Assembly (NCBI GenBank): GCA_019828565.1
Contig: JAHDYR010000055.1
Coordinates: 1-64,000 of the forward strand
DNA length: 64,000 nt
Origin: Carpediemonas membranifera
Taxonomy: Eukaryota > Fornicata
Direction of reading: 5' to 3'
A program made the translations under genes and the position numbers. A model generated the notes under the pieces. It saw nothing but the letters and a program-made list of their open reading frames with translations, was not told where the DNA came from and did no database searches. Positions within the stretch are counted from its first letter, which is position 1. Every line of letters starts with the position of its first letter. Below are positions 50,842-61,384 of the stretch, in pieces.

Positions 50842-51963
50842 ATGGGGGATTTCGACGCCGCTGTGGAAACTATTCTAAATCGTCTTACGACTAACACTTC
50901 GAGAATGCAATTTTGCCGTCTCCTCCGTCGCCATATCTCTGAAACTGGTTCCTACCTCGAGTTGTTCACCCCTTACCAGCCGCGACGTGCTCCTAGGCGC
51001 CAAAACGTCCCTAATGTCCCAGAGGAACTTGCTGGCGCCGTAACCAGTTCTGCATCTGACAGCGAGAGCGTTAACGCCGTCGACCTACGCTACCTTCCGG
51101 CTTCTCCTGACCCAACCGACAATGAGTCTGACTCCGAGTCGGACGACACCCCGCCATCCCTCTCTGGCTACGTGGAACTCGTCACCCGGCAGGCAGTCAG
51201 CTACTACTGGAACTCTCCCCGGACTGAGTTACTGCTGCTCACCGACAACCGGCTGCACTCTTACACCCGCGCTTCCGCTGCAGTGCACTCGCATGACGCC
51301 GGCGCTGATCTATGCCGTGACGCTATCGTACTCCAGGCGATGTCGGCTTACCTCTCCATACGTCGCGATTCGACTGATGCTGCCATCGTTTCAGCCTACC
51401 TTACTGCTGTTCGAGACAAACGCGCGTATGTGCCGAACGCGCTCAAGCAAGAGATCGAGAATCGCTCTGGCCTCAGCATCGTCACCATGCGTCCTCATGT
51501 CTTCCGTGCTGTCATGCTCGGCCACGATGTCAACCTATATTTTGTGCTGCACATGGGAGAGGCCCTCGGTATCCTCACCCGCGCTGATTGCGCTGAGTTC
51601 GCTCGTCAGTACTTCGCTCGCATGCGTAGCGGCGCTTCCTTCGACGACGCGGAGTTCAGTCTTCTGTCAGGCTTCATGCCGGTTACTGCTGACCGCGCCC
51701 CGTCGCTGACTCTGCAAGACATGACTTCTGCAGCCTTCACGGTCTCGCGTGTTTGGCATTATCGTTTTGACGCCCCTGGTCTTCTGCGCCTGCATGTCAG
51801 TTATGAGGAATGCCCCAATGTGAGCAGCATTGCCATCGCTACTCGGCGCATGCAGACTCACCCTGCCGTTGCCCAGTTCCTCACTGAGCATCCGTCTTAC
51901 GAGTCTTACCTCGCCGACGACGTTGCCCTCGATGGTAACGTCCGTTGTGACACTTGCGAATAA
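50842..51963 (+). CDS. ORF-A2: opposite-strand gene of gypsy-4
   Basis: An intact 373-codon frame from an ATG (MGDFDAAVETIL) to TAA, on the strand opposite to gag-pol and converging on it with 25 bp between stops. N-terminal basic/Pro stretch (YQPRRAPRR), an acidic Ser-rich segment (SDSESVNAV, NESDSESDD), then a 250-residue region predicted mostly helical. No known domain, signal peptide or membrane segment. It is homologous in position and, more weakly, in sequence to ORF-A1. Its frame is undamaged although gypsy-4 pol is deleted and frameshifted, which suggests either selection or chance survival. Role unknown; a regulator, Env-like or accessory function cannot be distinguished. Confidence 0.7.
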   Translation: MGDFDAAVETILNRLTTNTSRMQFCRLLRRHISETGSYLELFTPYQPRRAPRRQNVPNVPEELAGAVTSSASDSESVNAVDLRYLPASPDPTDNESDSESDDTPPSLSGYVELVTRQAVSYYWNSPRTELLLLTDNRLHSYTRASAAVHSHDAGADLCRDAIVLQAMSAYLSIRRDSTDAAIVSAYLTAVRDKRAYVPNALKQEIENRSGLSIVTMRPHVFRAVMLGHDVNLYFVLHMGEALGILTRADCAEFARQYFARMRSGASFDDAEFSLLSGFMPVTADRAPSLTLQDMTSAAFTVSRVWHYRFDAPGLLRLHVSYEECPNVSSIAIATRRMQTHPAVAQFLTEHPSYESYLADDVALDGNVRCDTCE

Positions 51964-51988
51964 ACAGTTTCTGATGCTTGGGGGCCAT

Positions 51989-52764
51989 TTATTCGGCCTT
52001 CCCCAGATATATATCCAACGCTTCGCATCCCTTAACGTTCTGGTACGGCTCCCACGTATCTTCCGAAGGCTCGTACCCTGCCCATCGGACGTGGAACTGC
52101 CGATCGCTGAGTCTGCGCTCATGCGTTGCTTCGTATATCGACTCCACGACATACTCGCCGATCGTCACTGCTGCTAGCTCTTGGGCATGTTGCATGGACA
52201 GCTCGCCTGAAAATGGTCTGACCCTCTCGGACGCGACCTGGAATTCGGTCCTCGTATTGACATCTCTAACCCAGTAACCAACAGGAAAGTCATTCCTCAT
52301 GATAGGCTGGATCAGTTGCATGGGGCCTCGCCACCCTGCAGCCAACTTTGATGGTGGCCCATTCGGGTATTTGACCAATACAAACTCAGACGTAATTGGT
52401 TCAGGAGGGGGCAGCTTGCTGAGAGCGTCAGCGTGCATTGCCTTAATACGTGCTTCAGCGAGCTCTCGAGCGAGTTTGGCAGCAGCTACGTTGCTCGCTG
52501 GTTGGCTGACCGCCTTCTCACCCAGTTCTTTGACGATTAGCATGTCGGCCGGTACGCGCAGATCACTACCAAAAATCACCTCTGCTGGGGTTAAACGCGT
52601 TGCTGAGTGTGGTGTCGCGTTGACAATGTACTGTGCAACTGGCAACGACTCCGACCACAGCTCCGACCTCAGCTCGTACTGCCGCGCCCTCAGAATACGC
52701 TCGACTCTGCTGTTCGCTCGTTCGACCACTCCATTTGACTGTGGATGATATGGAGTGGCACATC
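51989..52764 (-). pseudogene. Gypsy-4 integrase C-terminal part with chromodomain
   Basis: Begins at PYHPQSNGVVERANS, the integrase helix with the catalytic Glu, directly after RNase H sequence, so the integrase zinc module and the first two catalytic Asp are deleted. It continues through LTPAEVIFGSD, FVLVKYPNGPPSKLAAGW and a chromodomain (YVVESIYEATH, FHVRWAGYEP, DTWEPYQNV). Very similar to 28073-28750. It ends in a TAA 25 bp from the ORF-A2 stop. Confidence 0.85.
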
Positions 52765-53590
52765 GTTGAAAGACTTGGACATGTATGACACCGGCTTACC
52801 GTCTTGTAGCAACACTCCGCCAATTCCAAGGTCTGACGCGTCAGTCATGACGACGTGCTCACGGGTAACATCGAAGTGTTCGAGGGCGGGAGCCTGACAC
52901 AGCAGATCTTTGACCTGCGCCAAAGCCTCGACCTGATCGCTGCCGTCAGGAGGTGCCTTGCCACACGCGGCTTGAGCTAAAGGGTGCACGATCCTCGAAA
53001 AACCTGGCACAAAATCTCTCATGAAGTTCAAGAATCCCATTAGGGCTTGAGCGGCCTTCTTCGTCTTCGGGACACGCAGCGTCTCAACATCCCGAATGCG
53101 GTCTGGCGCAATTCTAAATCCTGTACCCGACACCACCCAGCCTAAGAACTCGACTTCTGCGAGTCCAAAGTGTGACTTCTCCTTGTTGAGGCTGAGTTTC
53201 AACTCTTCGGCCCTCGCCAACACCTTGTTCAAGTTGGACAAGTACTCTTGCTCTGTGCGGCCGAAAATTATAATGTCGTCAATATATATGATACACGCGG
53301 TACCAAGTAGATCGTGGAATCCCCGTTCAATTGCAAACTGGAAATGCGCCCCAGCGTTTTTTCAATCCAAACGGCATGCCCGTATACTGGAACTTGCCTC
53401 GTGGGGTCTGGAATGCAGTGTATTGTCTCGACCTTTCGGACAACTTGACTTGATGATAACCCTTCGAAAGGTCAATCGTGGCGAAGATCTTAGCTCCTGC
53501 CAACCGTGCGAGGCACGCTTGAACCTCTGGGATCGGGTAATCAAACGGCTCAGTCAGGTCGTTGATCCTTCTGAAATCGACAACCATACG
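52765..53590 (-). pseudogene. Gypsy-4 RT and partial RNase H
   Basis: RT in two frames: VVDFRRINDLTEPFDYPIP to MPFGLK (53587-53360), then after a break in a T6 run (near 53356) the rest with YIDDIIIFG, EFLGWVVSG and the connection region GFLNFMRDFV. RNase H starts (MTDASDLGIGGVLLQDG) and stops after KSFNDVP, where a deletion joins it to integrase. The catalytic YIDD and first RNase H Asp remain; the enzyme cannot be complete. Confidence 0.85.
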
Positions 53591-55243
53591 AGTTCTGTCT
53601 CGGCCCTTCGGGACGAGGAGAGCTGAGACGAGTACGGAGAGAAACTCGCCTCAATATACTTCTTGGCTAACAGCTCCCGGACGTGCTCATCAAACAGACC
53701 CTGCTTCTGGTGAGGGATGTAATTTGACCTGGACGCTACTACTCGGTCCTCCTTCAAGATCAGGTCATAAGGCTCTAAGGCAGAAAACCCCTCACGCTCC
53801 TCGAAGCAACGGCTGAACTTGGCGATGATTCGCGCATGCATCGCTGTAAAATCTGTTGACATAGTGTAGGACTGCATCGCGTCCATTGGGGGGACGGACG
53901 GTTCCATATCGTCAGAGTCCCGGCTCGCTTGAGATTCCGCGACACTGGGCAGGATGCCCCACTCAACCATCGTTGGGTACGACAATAGAAGGTCGTAGAT
54001 GCATTCAACTCCGTATGCGGCGACAGTAGTCGACAGTGCCTTTGGAGTGAAAGGTGACTTATGCATGAGAAGGGGAATCTCATAGCAAACGTCGGACTCA
54101 ATAGATCCCCCTGGAGTCTTGATGACGATAGGTTGACTGAGCTTCGTCGGAATAAGTTCAGCAGCGGTTGCCGACTGGGGGTTCACCAAGCAAATATCCG
54201 CCCCGCAGTCGAAAAGTACACGCTCCCATTGCACACTGTGATCATTACCGACCGGAACCTCTGCTGTTACTATCGGGAGCGCGTTGCTGTGTGTCTGACT
54301 CAACGATGTCAGGACATGAGCGGGTGCACGAGAAAAGGATGAACAAGCCTGGGGGTTTACTGAAGTACCCCGACAGAACTTGTCTTGATGTCCCTGCTTA
54401 CCGCACTTGCTGCAGACAGTCTTCGGGTTCCGACACTGGCGCGATGTGTGACCGGACTTGCCGCAGTTGTAGCACACGATGGTACGGCTGGTGCTCTGAT
54501 GATCGGTGCTTGAGCCGGTCTGCTGACTTCTCTGCATTTCAGACTGGGCTCCCCGGTACTGGTGCTTGCCATGAGACTGGTGCTCATCCGGGTGAGGCGG
54601 GCCGCCCTGTCGGCGCAGACCTCGAGAATGGCTTGCGCGCTGGTCCTTAGGAGGGCGGTTTCGAGGCTGAGAATCGGACTTGATGGTCCTGGAAGTAATC
54701 ATCGCAGCCTCTTGGAGACGCTTGCACGTCTGGAGAGCGACCTGGATGGTGCTGTTAAGGTCAAGCCCTGTAGCCGCCTCCTTGACTTCCCTACGGAGGT
54801 CCTCGTCCTGGATTCCCTTCACGAACATGCTGCGCATCACGGCGTCGGAGAAAGAGGGAGCCAAGACGGCCTTGCGGCTGATGAATCTGTCGGCATAGAG
54901 TGAGAGACGTCCCACGTCAATACCCTGGGTCGTTAGCTGGAAAAGACGGCGCTCTAGGATCGGATCAGTGGGCTTAATTGCGTTAGCAATCGCTCTGAAA
55001 AACGAGGTCCTCTCTCTCATGTTTCTTACGCTTCTCGCCCGTCACTGTGTTGTGCTTCGCGCTCTTGTATGTCTTGGCTACGTCTATACCAACTGCTGCA
55101 CAGTATGAGGTGACAGCCGGACCCAAACGCTTGATAAGTCGGCGTTTTCCGCCCGTTCGGACATGGCGATCGAGTTTCTCCTTAAACGAAAGCAGAGCAT
55201 TAATCTCTGGTTGAGTACATAACGGACCCTTGTCCTCAGTCAT
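53591..55243 (-). pseudogene. Gypsy-4 Gag-protease
   Basis: Starts at ATG 55243 (MTEDKGPLCTQ), changes frame near 55000 beside a CT-repeat, then is open to the RT junction. The first half is Gag capsid-like helices. Two tandem zinc knuckles follow, CYNCGKSGHTSRQC and CSKCGKQGHQDKFC (both C-x2-C-x4-H-x4-C). The protease has LFDCGADICLV, with Cys in place of the usual Ser or Thr in the D-S/T-G motif; gypsy-5 has LFDSGADC here. Function of this protease is doubtful. Confidence 0.85.
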
Positions 55244-55294
55244 TGTAAGTAACGTTACTGTGGGTTCGTGAGAACAAAGCTTTACAAAGAATAG

Positions 55295-55360
55295 AGCTCG
55301 ACACCCATGTGTCGAGCTGGACGACTCAAGACTATTAAATAATCTATTGATGAACCAACA
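55295..55360 (-). repeat. Gypsy-4 5-prime LTR with hairpin
   Basis: Shared repeat 55299-55360. The hairpin AGCTCGACAC-CCAT-GTGTCGAGCT (55295-55318) spans the LTR/leader junction. After the TG...CA part the minus strand reads TGGGTGTCGAG, which could be a short primer-binding site. Confidence 0.8.
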
Positions 55361-58300
55361 ACACGATGCTTGATCGGCGATCAGAGGATAAATGTCACGT
55401 CAGGTGCTGCGACTGTGCCTAGCTGCGAAGCACTGTGATACTGTGATACTATGTTAGATGACGCGACGGCACTCCGTCGACTTGAAAGACACTCAGCCTC
55501 GTCTCAAGTGAAAAGCTTAAGATGACTGCAGCCCTCTCGCATTGCTCTGCGGTACAGGGACTTATCGAAGCTAATCCAAGCTTCATGAAGACAACTTGGC
55601 ATCATACCGTCGCCACCAAGTGAGAGCTTGGGGCCGGTTTGACCGTCCAGCGGACTGGGACCGGGTCGACTCGACTGTTGCTAGTCGATATAAACACTAT
55701 AGAGCCTGACAGGCTCACCAACCATTCGCATGATGGTACAATTAACACACAACCGTTTCAACGGAATGACGTGTGATCGTGGGACTTGCTCCATGGCCTA
55801 CTGACATAGTGAGGCCATGTTCTATCACATTATGCCTGCCGTGTACCAGGACTTATTTGATCAGGTCGCAGCGAACGCTTCTCGACCTCTCCACCAACGA
55901 GCATCATATATGACAAGGCTCACAACTGGCTGAGACAACTACTGGACAACGAGCACCCGTGCGGGTCTGGCTCTAACTCGTCCGTAGCGTGACCTTTGCA
56001 CCGTCGCCGCCAAGGGAAAGCTTGAGGCCGGATATGTATAACGAGACTCGTGATATCTCACTGACGTCTCTCGCTTTGGTGTACATGCGCCCGTCGGCAC
56101 GGCATCCAAGACCAAAACCTTCTGACAAGCTCCATCAGTCTCAGATCTGCGCGTCGATGAGGATTGGTTGGCCGGCCGCACCTACACCATACACAGAATC
56201 ATCAACCCTTCTGCAAGTCAGGGACTACTCGCTCTCCTCCCGTCGGATTCGAACCTTCGAGCAGCCGTCACACCGCTATTACCGAGCGGTGCCCTCGCTG
56301 GACTACTGCCAGATGCGCAATATAAACTACGGGATCCCTGTGTGAAAGAAACTACTAGTGGCTACTGCTCACTAGACTCGGTAACGACCGAACGGTCAGA
56401 CTACCGTCATGCTATAGCTTACCCGTCCATGCAACCCACCGTCAGCCTACTCGCCGCAGCGTTGTTCAGCGACCTGGTGGCTACAGGACACGTTCTTATG
56501 CCAGAGGACCGGACACGGCTACTGCTGGCTTTCTCATGGTGTTCGATGAACGATGAAGGAGCGACCTCCATATGCTAAACTCACTCTAGACTAGACATAC
56601 TAGACTAGACTCAATTGAGACTTGAATTCTTCGCGGTATACCTTGGCACTAGTGCATAGTGATGACTTGAGTGTCCTGGGACAAGATACAAGCGTTTCGG
56701 TCCGACCATTTCGTGATGGGACGGCTCCATGTCGATGTGCAAGCTGCCGTGCGAACCATTGCTACGGCTCGGGTGTACGAGGAGAGATCATGCCGATCGT
56801 GCATGATGGACTTGCGACACAGGTAAGGCTTCACAGGGCCTGTCTGGGCAGACCCTGAACAGGAGGTTTGGATCTCCAAACATGTGTTGTGGGGTGGTAC
56901 TCTTGTCAACCCACAGTGTCAAATGTTCTACGTGTGCGCTTGACACGCCTCTAGGCACACTGCCGGGCACCACCACACGGTGTTACGTCGATAATACTCT
57001 TACGATCGGGGCTACTGGCACCGTAGACCTGGGCTGTGATGTGTCTGAGTCTGGCAACGAAGCCTCATTGTTGCTCAGGTATGTCTGCCAGGGAGAACTG
57101 GCTAGCTCACGCGATCATGTAGGGGCGACACGGGTATATCGTACATCTAGTACGACTAGCAGGGGATGTATCGCGTCAATGTCAGTGTCACTACGACACT
57201 GCTCTAAGTTACGGAGTTAGTAAGCCGTGGGAAAGACCACACTGGCCCTTTTGTGTGTGGGTCTGAGTCGTGCAGGAAGCAAGCAACGCGGGCTGGACCC
57301 AGCTGGGGTAGCACGACCCACTACAACAGCTACCTTCTGAGCGCACACGACCTGCGTCGCTCGCCTTCTAGCAGCATGGGGTAAGCTCATGCATCGATCG
57401 TACGCGCTTATGTGCCGTTAAAGACAACTGTCGATCGTGTTCGACAGGGTGTGCGGACATGGTGACCACCATGGCACGATCTCGGACAATGAATAGGTGC
57501 CTATGCCATCATGGCATGACGGCGTTAAGGACACCAGTCGATGGTAGGCTCGACCACCTTCGGTCGGGCTGAAGCTGTCGTTGAGCAATCTCGTTCAGGC
57601 AACGTATCCATGGGGGGAAGAAAGGGCCTCTTCAAAAAGGGTACTGTGCTACATTCTGTGGGAGAAATCAGTATGCATTGGCTGTTATAGATCTAAGTCA
57701 CAACCCCATGGGGTTGATAAGCGGTAAGGCAGACGGTCTGTCTGACTTGGCACAGCAAGGTTGACAACTAGGTTGACTGGCCTGTCGGGATAAAGCTCAT
57801 CTCGGTGTACATTAGACAGTTACTAGGCGTGGGGCGTCGTCTACCTCGCCCTCGGCTATGTTATGCTTGCGTAGCTTAAGCAAGACATCAGACCTCTACT
57901 CTAAGGCATGTGTCGTTAGGCCTCGCCTTGTAGAATGGACAGGCTCACACTGTCCTCGCACCGGGCTGACACTAGGGCAGACCTTGCCCTGGTCTTGGCA
58001 AATGTAGTCAGCGCGGCTCTTGTATTCGGTAGATCAGTTTGACACCTGGCAGCAGAGCCGCCTTGGTTCATTGGGGGAAGCTAGTCAGTCAGCGACGGTA
58101 GAGGGACCGTCGCTATATGTGTACAGCTTCAACAGGGAGTTGACAGTCATCACTCCTGCCTGCCGGCTCGTAACACCTTCAGGCACTACTGTGTGCTGAG
58201 ACTGGGCATGATCTAATAGGTCTACTGCTGACCCTAGAATAGAGGAGGAATACGGTTGTGGAGGTCGTGATGTGGCACGAGTCTCCCTCGGCACACGATC

Positions 58301-59584
58301 GTGCACGATCTTGATGGTACTGTTGATACACGAGCTTCTACACTCGCGTGAAATGACAATCTTGGAGCCCTCATAGAACAAGTTACTGGATGCAGGTCCT
58401 CGCCTAGGCCAGGCATGCGAGCTCGGACTGGGGCTCGCCCTGAGGTGCCTTACACTCGGCCTTGTTACGGCAGAATCGGGAGAGTCCAACCACAATACGT
58501 TGGGCTCAAAATGCAAAGTAGATGGTGGTAAACGCATTATGGCATTCAACGCTCGGCTAGCGTTGCGGTGTAGCATGGCTTCGATGTGTGGATGTCGTAT
58601 GATGATGGCATGCGCTCTCCTGCAGCACCCAAGATGCTGCGGTGTCGCGGCGAATAGCGCTACGTGCCGCCGTTCGAGGATCAGGTGATCAGAGGATTCA
58701 TCGTCGCACCTTGCGATGATGTTATAGCTAATGTAGTGTAGGATTTGCAGCGCGCGGACTCCATGGGCGCGACCACACAGCGGTGAAGATGCTTGAAGCC
58801 TGTGACGGAGTTACGCGAGAGGGGTTACGCTTGGACAACCTGTACGAGCAGTCTAGTGAAAGAACTTGTGATCGGTAGCTATAGTTGCTGCTGGTAGGTA
58901 TGGGTTAAAGAAGGCACAATGAAGCTACTGTTGATGATGTGGACAACTAATGATGGTGGGTACCGGCCGATACAGGCTCTGTCCTCTTGATGATCAGGGG
59001 TCACACTTAGAGTGAGCCCTCAGGGCCATTGCTGATCGAGCTGATCGAACAATACAAAAAGCGTGGGTCAGCTCGGGCCTGTCTGGCTCCGGTTGACGTG
59101 TGGATTATAGACCGAAGAGGTCTTCTGTGGGTTCCTCAATCGTCATTTGAATGAGATCATCATTGGAGTTATCAGTTGATGAAGGTGGGGTCGACTCTGG
59201 CCGCCAGGGCTCAGGTCGTTAGATGATCGCCGAGTCTCCTGCGCCTGCGGCGCAGGGCCCATAACATCTCTTTGTCGTCTTCAGGCTTGATGTGATCAAT
59301 TGATGATGATGCGGGGGCGGGTCCGGCCGCGCGGGTCCGGCCTGCTGAAGGGCGCGGTCTGAGACATGTTTTGACCAACCAAGACACGACAAGAATTCGT
59401 TTGTGTTTGAGAAGACTGATGTTGATTATATCACTCGCTAGCACCGCAGGACGTTTGATTCTCATCTCCCCGGGAGAAATGATATCATTGTGGTCATCCT
59501 ACGGCAACTAACGAGTGTTAAACCATTTAGAGCTGAAACTGAGTCTTATCCTGCGGGTGCAGGATAAGTACCCGATGATAAATA
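55361..59584. other. About 4.2 kb without recognisable genes
   Basis: I see no element, RNA gene or known domain with confidence. Short open frames exist (56168-56578, 56622-56858, 56882-57220 on plus; 58085-58576 on minus). Composition is more even than in the elements, with recurring CTAGACTAGAC and GACTCAGAC-type words. It may be host intergenic sequence or a decayed element. Confidence 0.4.
56622..56858 (+). other. Open frame with C-x2-C-x28-H-x2-C pattern
   Basis: A 78-codon frame (initiator not ATG) containing CASC, 28 residues, then HRAC, the spacing of PARP-type zinc fingers. One motif match in a short frame with no neighbouring support could be chance. Flanking frames at 56168-56578 and 56882-57220 show no domain. 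Confidence 0.2.
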
Positions 59585-59612
59585 GATGAGCGGATGACAA
59601 CTCTCCGGAGCT

Positions 59613-60050
59613 TTGGACAAGCTAAAGGAGCAGCTCGATGACAAGACCGAAGAGAGGAAGCTCAAAACCACCGTGGCTCAGCTTCAGGAGGAGGCAAATC
59701 TTTCCTGGAAACGCCCTGCTTCCCAGTCAATGAAGGAGGAAGCTGAGTTCCTCGAAGACCTCTATCGAGGCTTCAAGTTCGGACGCCTGAACGGCTATGG
59801 ATTGCTCTCGCGCCTGTACCTCCGCCACCGTGTTCTGTGGTGTAAGGACCGGTATGGTTACCTCGTTGGTCTCTCGGTCGCCACTGCCGGCTCGGCGGCC
59901 CTCGCAGAGAAACCCGACATGGGCCCTGAGAAGATTGACAGCGAGGTTGTGTTTAAGACTCTGGCGAAGAACCCGCACCTCAAGGAGCGAACGAGACAGG
60001 ACGAGGATTTTCGGAAGCCGAGGAAACCCAAGAGGGCAAACAATCGGTAA
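59613..60050 (+). CDS. Hypothetical protein related to the 49784 fragment
   Basis: About 145 codons open from a TGA at 59595; there is no ATG at the 5-prime edge, so it may be a truncated gene, an exon, or start at a non-ATG codon. The protein begins with charged helices (DDKTEERKLKTTVAQLQEEA), has the segment LSWKRPASQSMKEEAEF plus LYRGF shared with 49784-50009, and ends in a basic tail (RKPRKPKRANNR). No known domain. It stands 220 bp before the presumed gypsy-5 LTR. Confidence 0.4.
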   Translation: MDKLKEQLDDKTEERKLKTTVAQLQEEANLSWKRPASQSMKEEAEFLEDLYRGFKFGRLNGYGLLSRLYLRHRVLWCKDRYGYLVGLSVATAGSAALAEKPDMGPEKIDSEVVFKTLAKNPHLKERTRQDEDFRKPRKPKRANNR

Positions 60051-60286
60051 ACCGCCCTCTGTCCAAAATTCATCATCATCATTCATTCCCTCCTCTTCAT
60101 CCATGTCCTCCTCAATCTCCTCCCCCATCGCCTCCTCCCTCTCCCCCACCGTCCCCTCCAACGTCCCCTCACCCATTACCATCCCCTCAGAGCCATCTGA
60201 TAGCGCTAGAGACCAATTGCGCGGTGTTGTGGGTCCTACCCAAAGTTACACAGATTTACGTTATATTTATTGTCGAAGCCAGAATA

Positions 60287-60298
60287 AATGACGCATTC
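60287..60298 (+). repeat. Left terminal inverted repeat (12 bp)
   Basis: AATGACGCATTC; an inverted copy of part of it (ATGCGTCAT) lies just inside, forming a subterminal hairpin. Confidence 0.88.
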
Positions 60299-61292
60299 AT
60301 TCTCGACTTCATGCGTCATAATTGTATTGATTCTCATGGCCTATGGGATTGAGACGCGAATACGTTTTGGTCTTATGATGGACCAAGGGGCCTCCGAGAA
60401 AGATATAATGAAGCAACTCGGCATAATAAGCCGGTCAACAGTCACACGTTGGAAACGGTTGTACTATACGCACCAAGGAACGATCAAGAAGCGGAAGCGG
60501 GAACACAAATCGACTATGAAGCACGACAAGTTGATAATGCGAGCTGTTGCTAGGTGCGAGGATAAAGACAGACAGTTCACTGCTGCTGATCTTCGAGGCA
60601 TCCTAGCAGGCTGGGTAGAAGACCCTCCCTCCGTATCTCACCTCCGCCGCTGGCTCAAAAAGCACCGCTACAACTACAAGCTGGGCCTCAAGATGTGGTA
60701 TGAGAGCGACCCCACACGTATCGGTGAGTTCTGGGCCGAGTACGCCACGGTAATCCGCCCTCAGCACGCGTTCAAAGATCTTGTCTTCTTAGACGAGACC
60801 TCCTTCGACCCCCATCAGGCACGAACCAAGGGGTGGATGGCCGTGGGCGACTCGGTGAGCAGGGCCAGCGGGAAAGTTGTGGGCAAGCGCGTTTCAGTAT
60901 GCGCCCTCCTCGGCGTAAATGGGATCATAGACCGGGCTATCACCGAGGGAACGTACAACGCAGACGACTTCTTTACTGTTCTACGTCGCTTCTTAGAGCG
61001 TATCCGCGGTCAGCACAAGGTCATGGTGCTCGATAACGCACGGAGTCATAAGACGGGACGCGCTGAGCTGTATGAGCCACTGAGCAAGGAGTACGGAGTA
61101 ACCTTCTTCTTTCTACCTGGCTATGCTCCTTTTTTGAACCCCATTGAGACAGTGTTTGCCTGTGTGAAGAGAGAAGTGATCAAAAACCGTGGCAGGAAGG
61201 AAGATGCCCTGCCATACATCACCGAAGCCTTCGATAGCGTGTCAGAACTTGTCAACTTGCCCGCATTGTTCCGTAAAGTGGGGTATTGGTAA
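60288..61292 (+). CDS. IS630-Tc1-mariner family transposase (DD37E)
   Basis: The frame opens at an ATG inside the terminal repeat; the ATG at 60336 (MAYGIETRIRFGLMMDQGAS) fits better as the biological start because helix-turn-helix sequence follows. N-terminal helix-turn-helix (DIMKQLGI, STVTRWKRLY), then an RNase H-fold DDE domain with D169 (VFLDETSFD), D249 (MVLDNARSHK) and E287 (PFLNPIETVF). Thirty-seven residues separate the last two. A GYAPFLNPIE motif is typical of the superfamily. The enzyme would cut the element out at its ends and insert it at TA. The frame is intact (334 codons from 60288). Confidence 0.9.
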   Translation: MTHSFSTSCVIIVLILMAYGIETRIRFGLMMDQGASEKDIMKQLGIISRSTVTRWKRLYYTHQGTIKKRKREHKSTMKHDKLIMRAVARCEDKDRQFTAADLRGILAGWVEDPPSVSHLRRWLKKHRYNYKLGLKMWYESDPTRIGEFWAEYATVIRPQHAFKDLVFLDETSFDPHQARTKGWMAVGDSVSRASGKVVGKRVSVCALLGVNGIIDRAITEGTYNADDFFTVLRRFLERIRGQHKVMVLDNARSHKTGRAELYEPLSKEYGVTFFFLPGYAPFLNPIETVFACVKREVIKNRGRKEDALPYITEAFDSVSELVNLPALFRKVGYW

Positions 61293-61384
61293 ACGTGCAG
61301 TTTATGTCATCACCTCCAAGGCGCCATACACGGACCATGGGCAACACTGAGGATAATAAACGATCAAGAGGTGCAACCAAAGGT

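Larger units (their letters stand above)
50010..55360 (-). mobile_element. Gypsy-4: internally deleted chromovirus with opposite-strand ORF
   Basis: Bounded by direct repeats 50010-50071 and 55299-55360. On the minus strand: LTR, leader, Gag (two zinc knuckles), protease, RT, RNase H start, a deletion removing the rest of RNase H and most of the integrase, integrase C-terminus with chromodomain, convergent ORF-A2, a 770-bp non-coding region, a polypurine tract and an LTR. Several frame breaks occur. No clean target duplication; ACAC occurs beside both ends but is ambiguous because of the hairpin. Confidence 0.85.

Noticed and set aside
50012-55364. ACAC as the 4-bp target duplication of gypsy-4
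   Set aside because: ACAC is also part of the LTR hairpin, so the match is expected by chance; using it would give an LTR without CA at its end.
56823-56851. A 29-nt GT...AG intron in the dark region
   Set aside because: Splice-like bases are present, but no conserved protein is restored and the intron would remove the H-x2-C half of the only motif seen.
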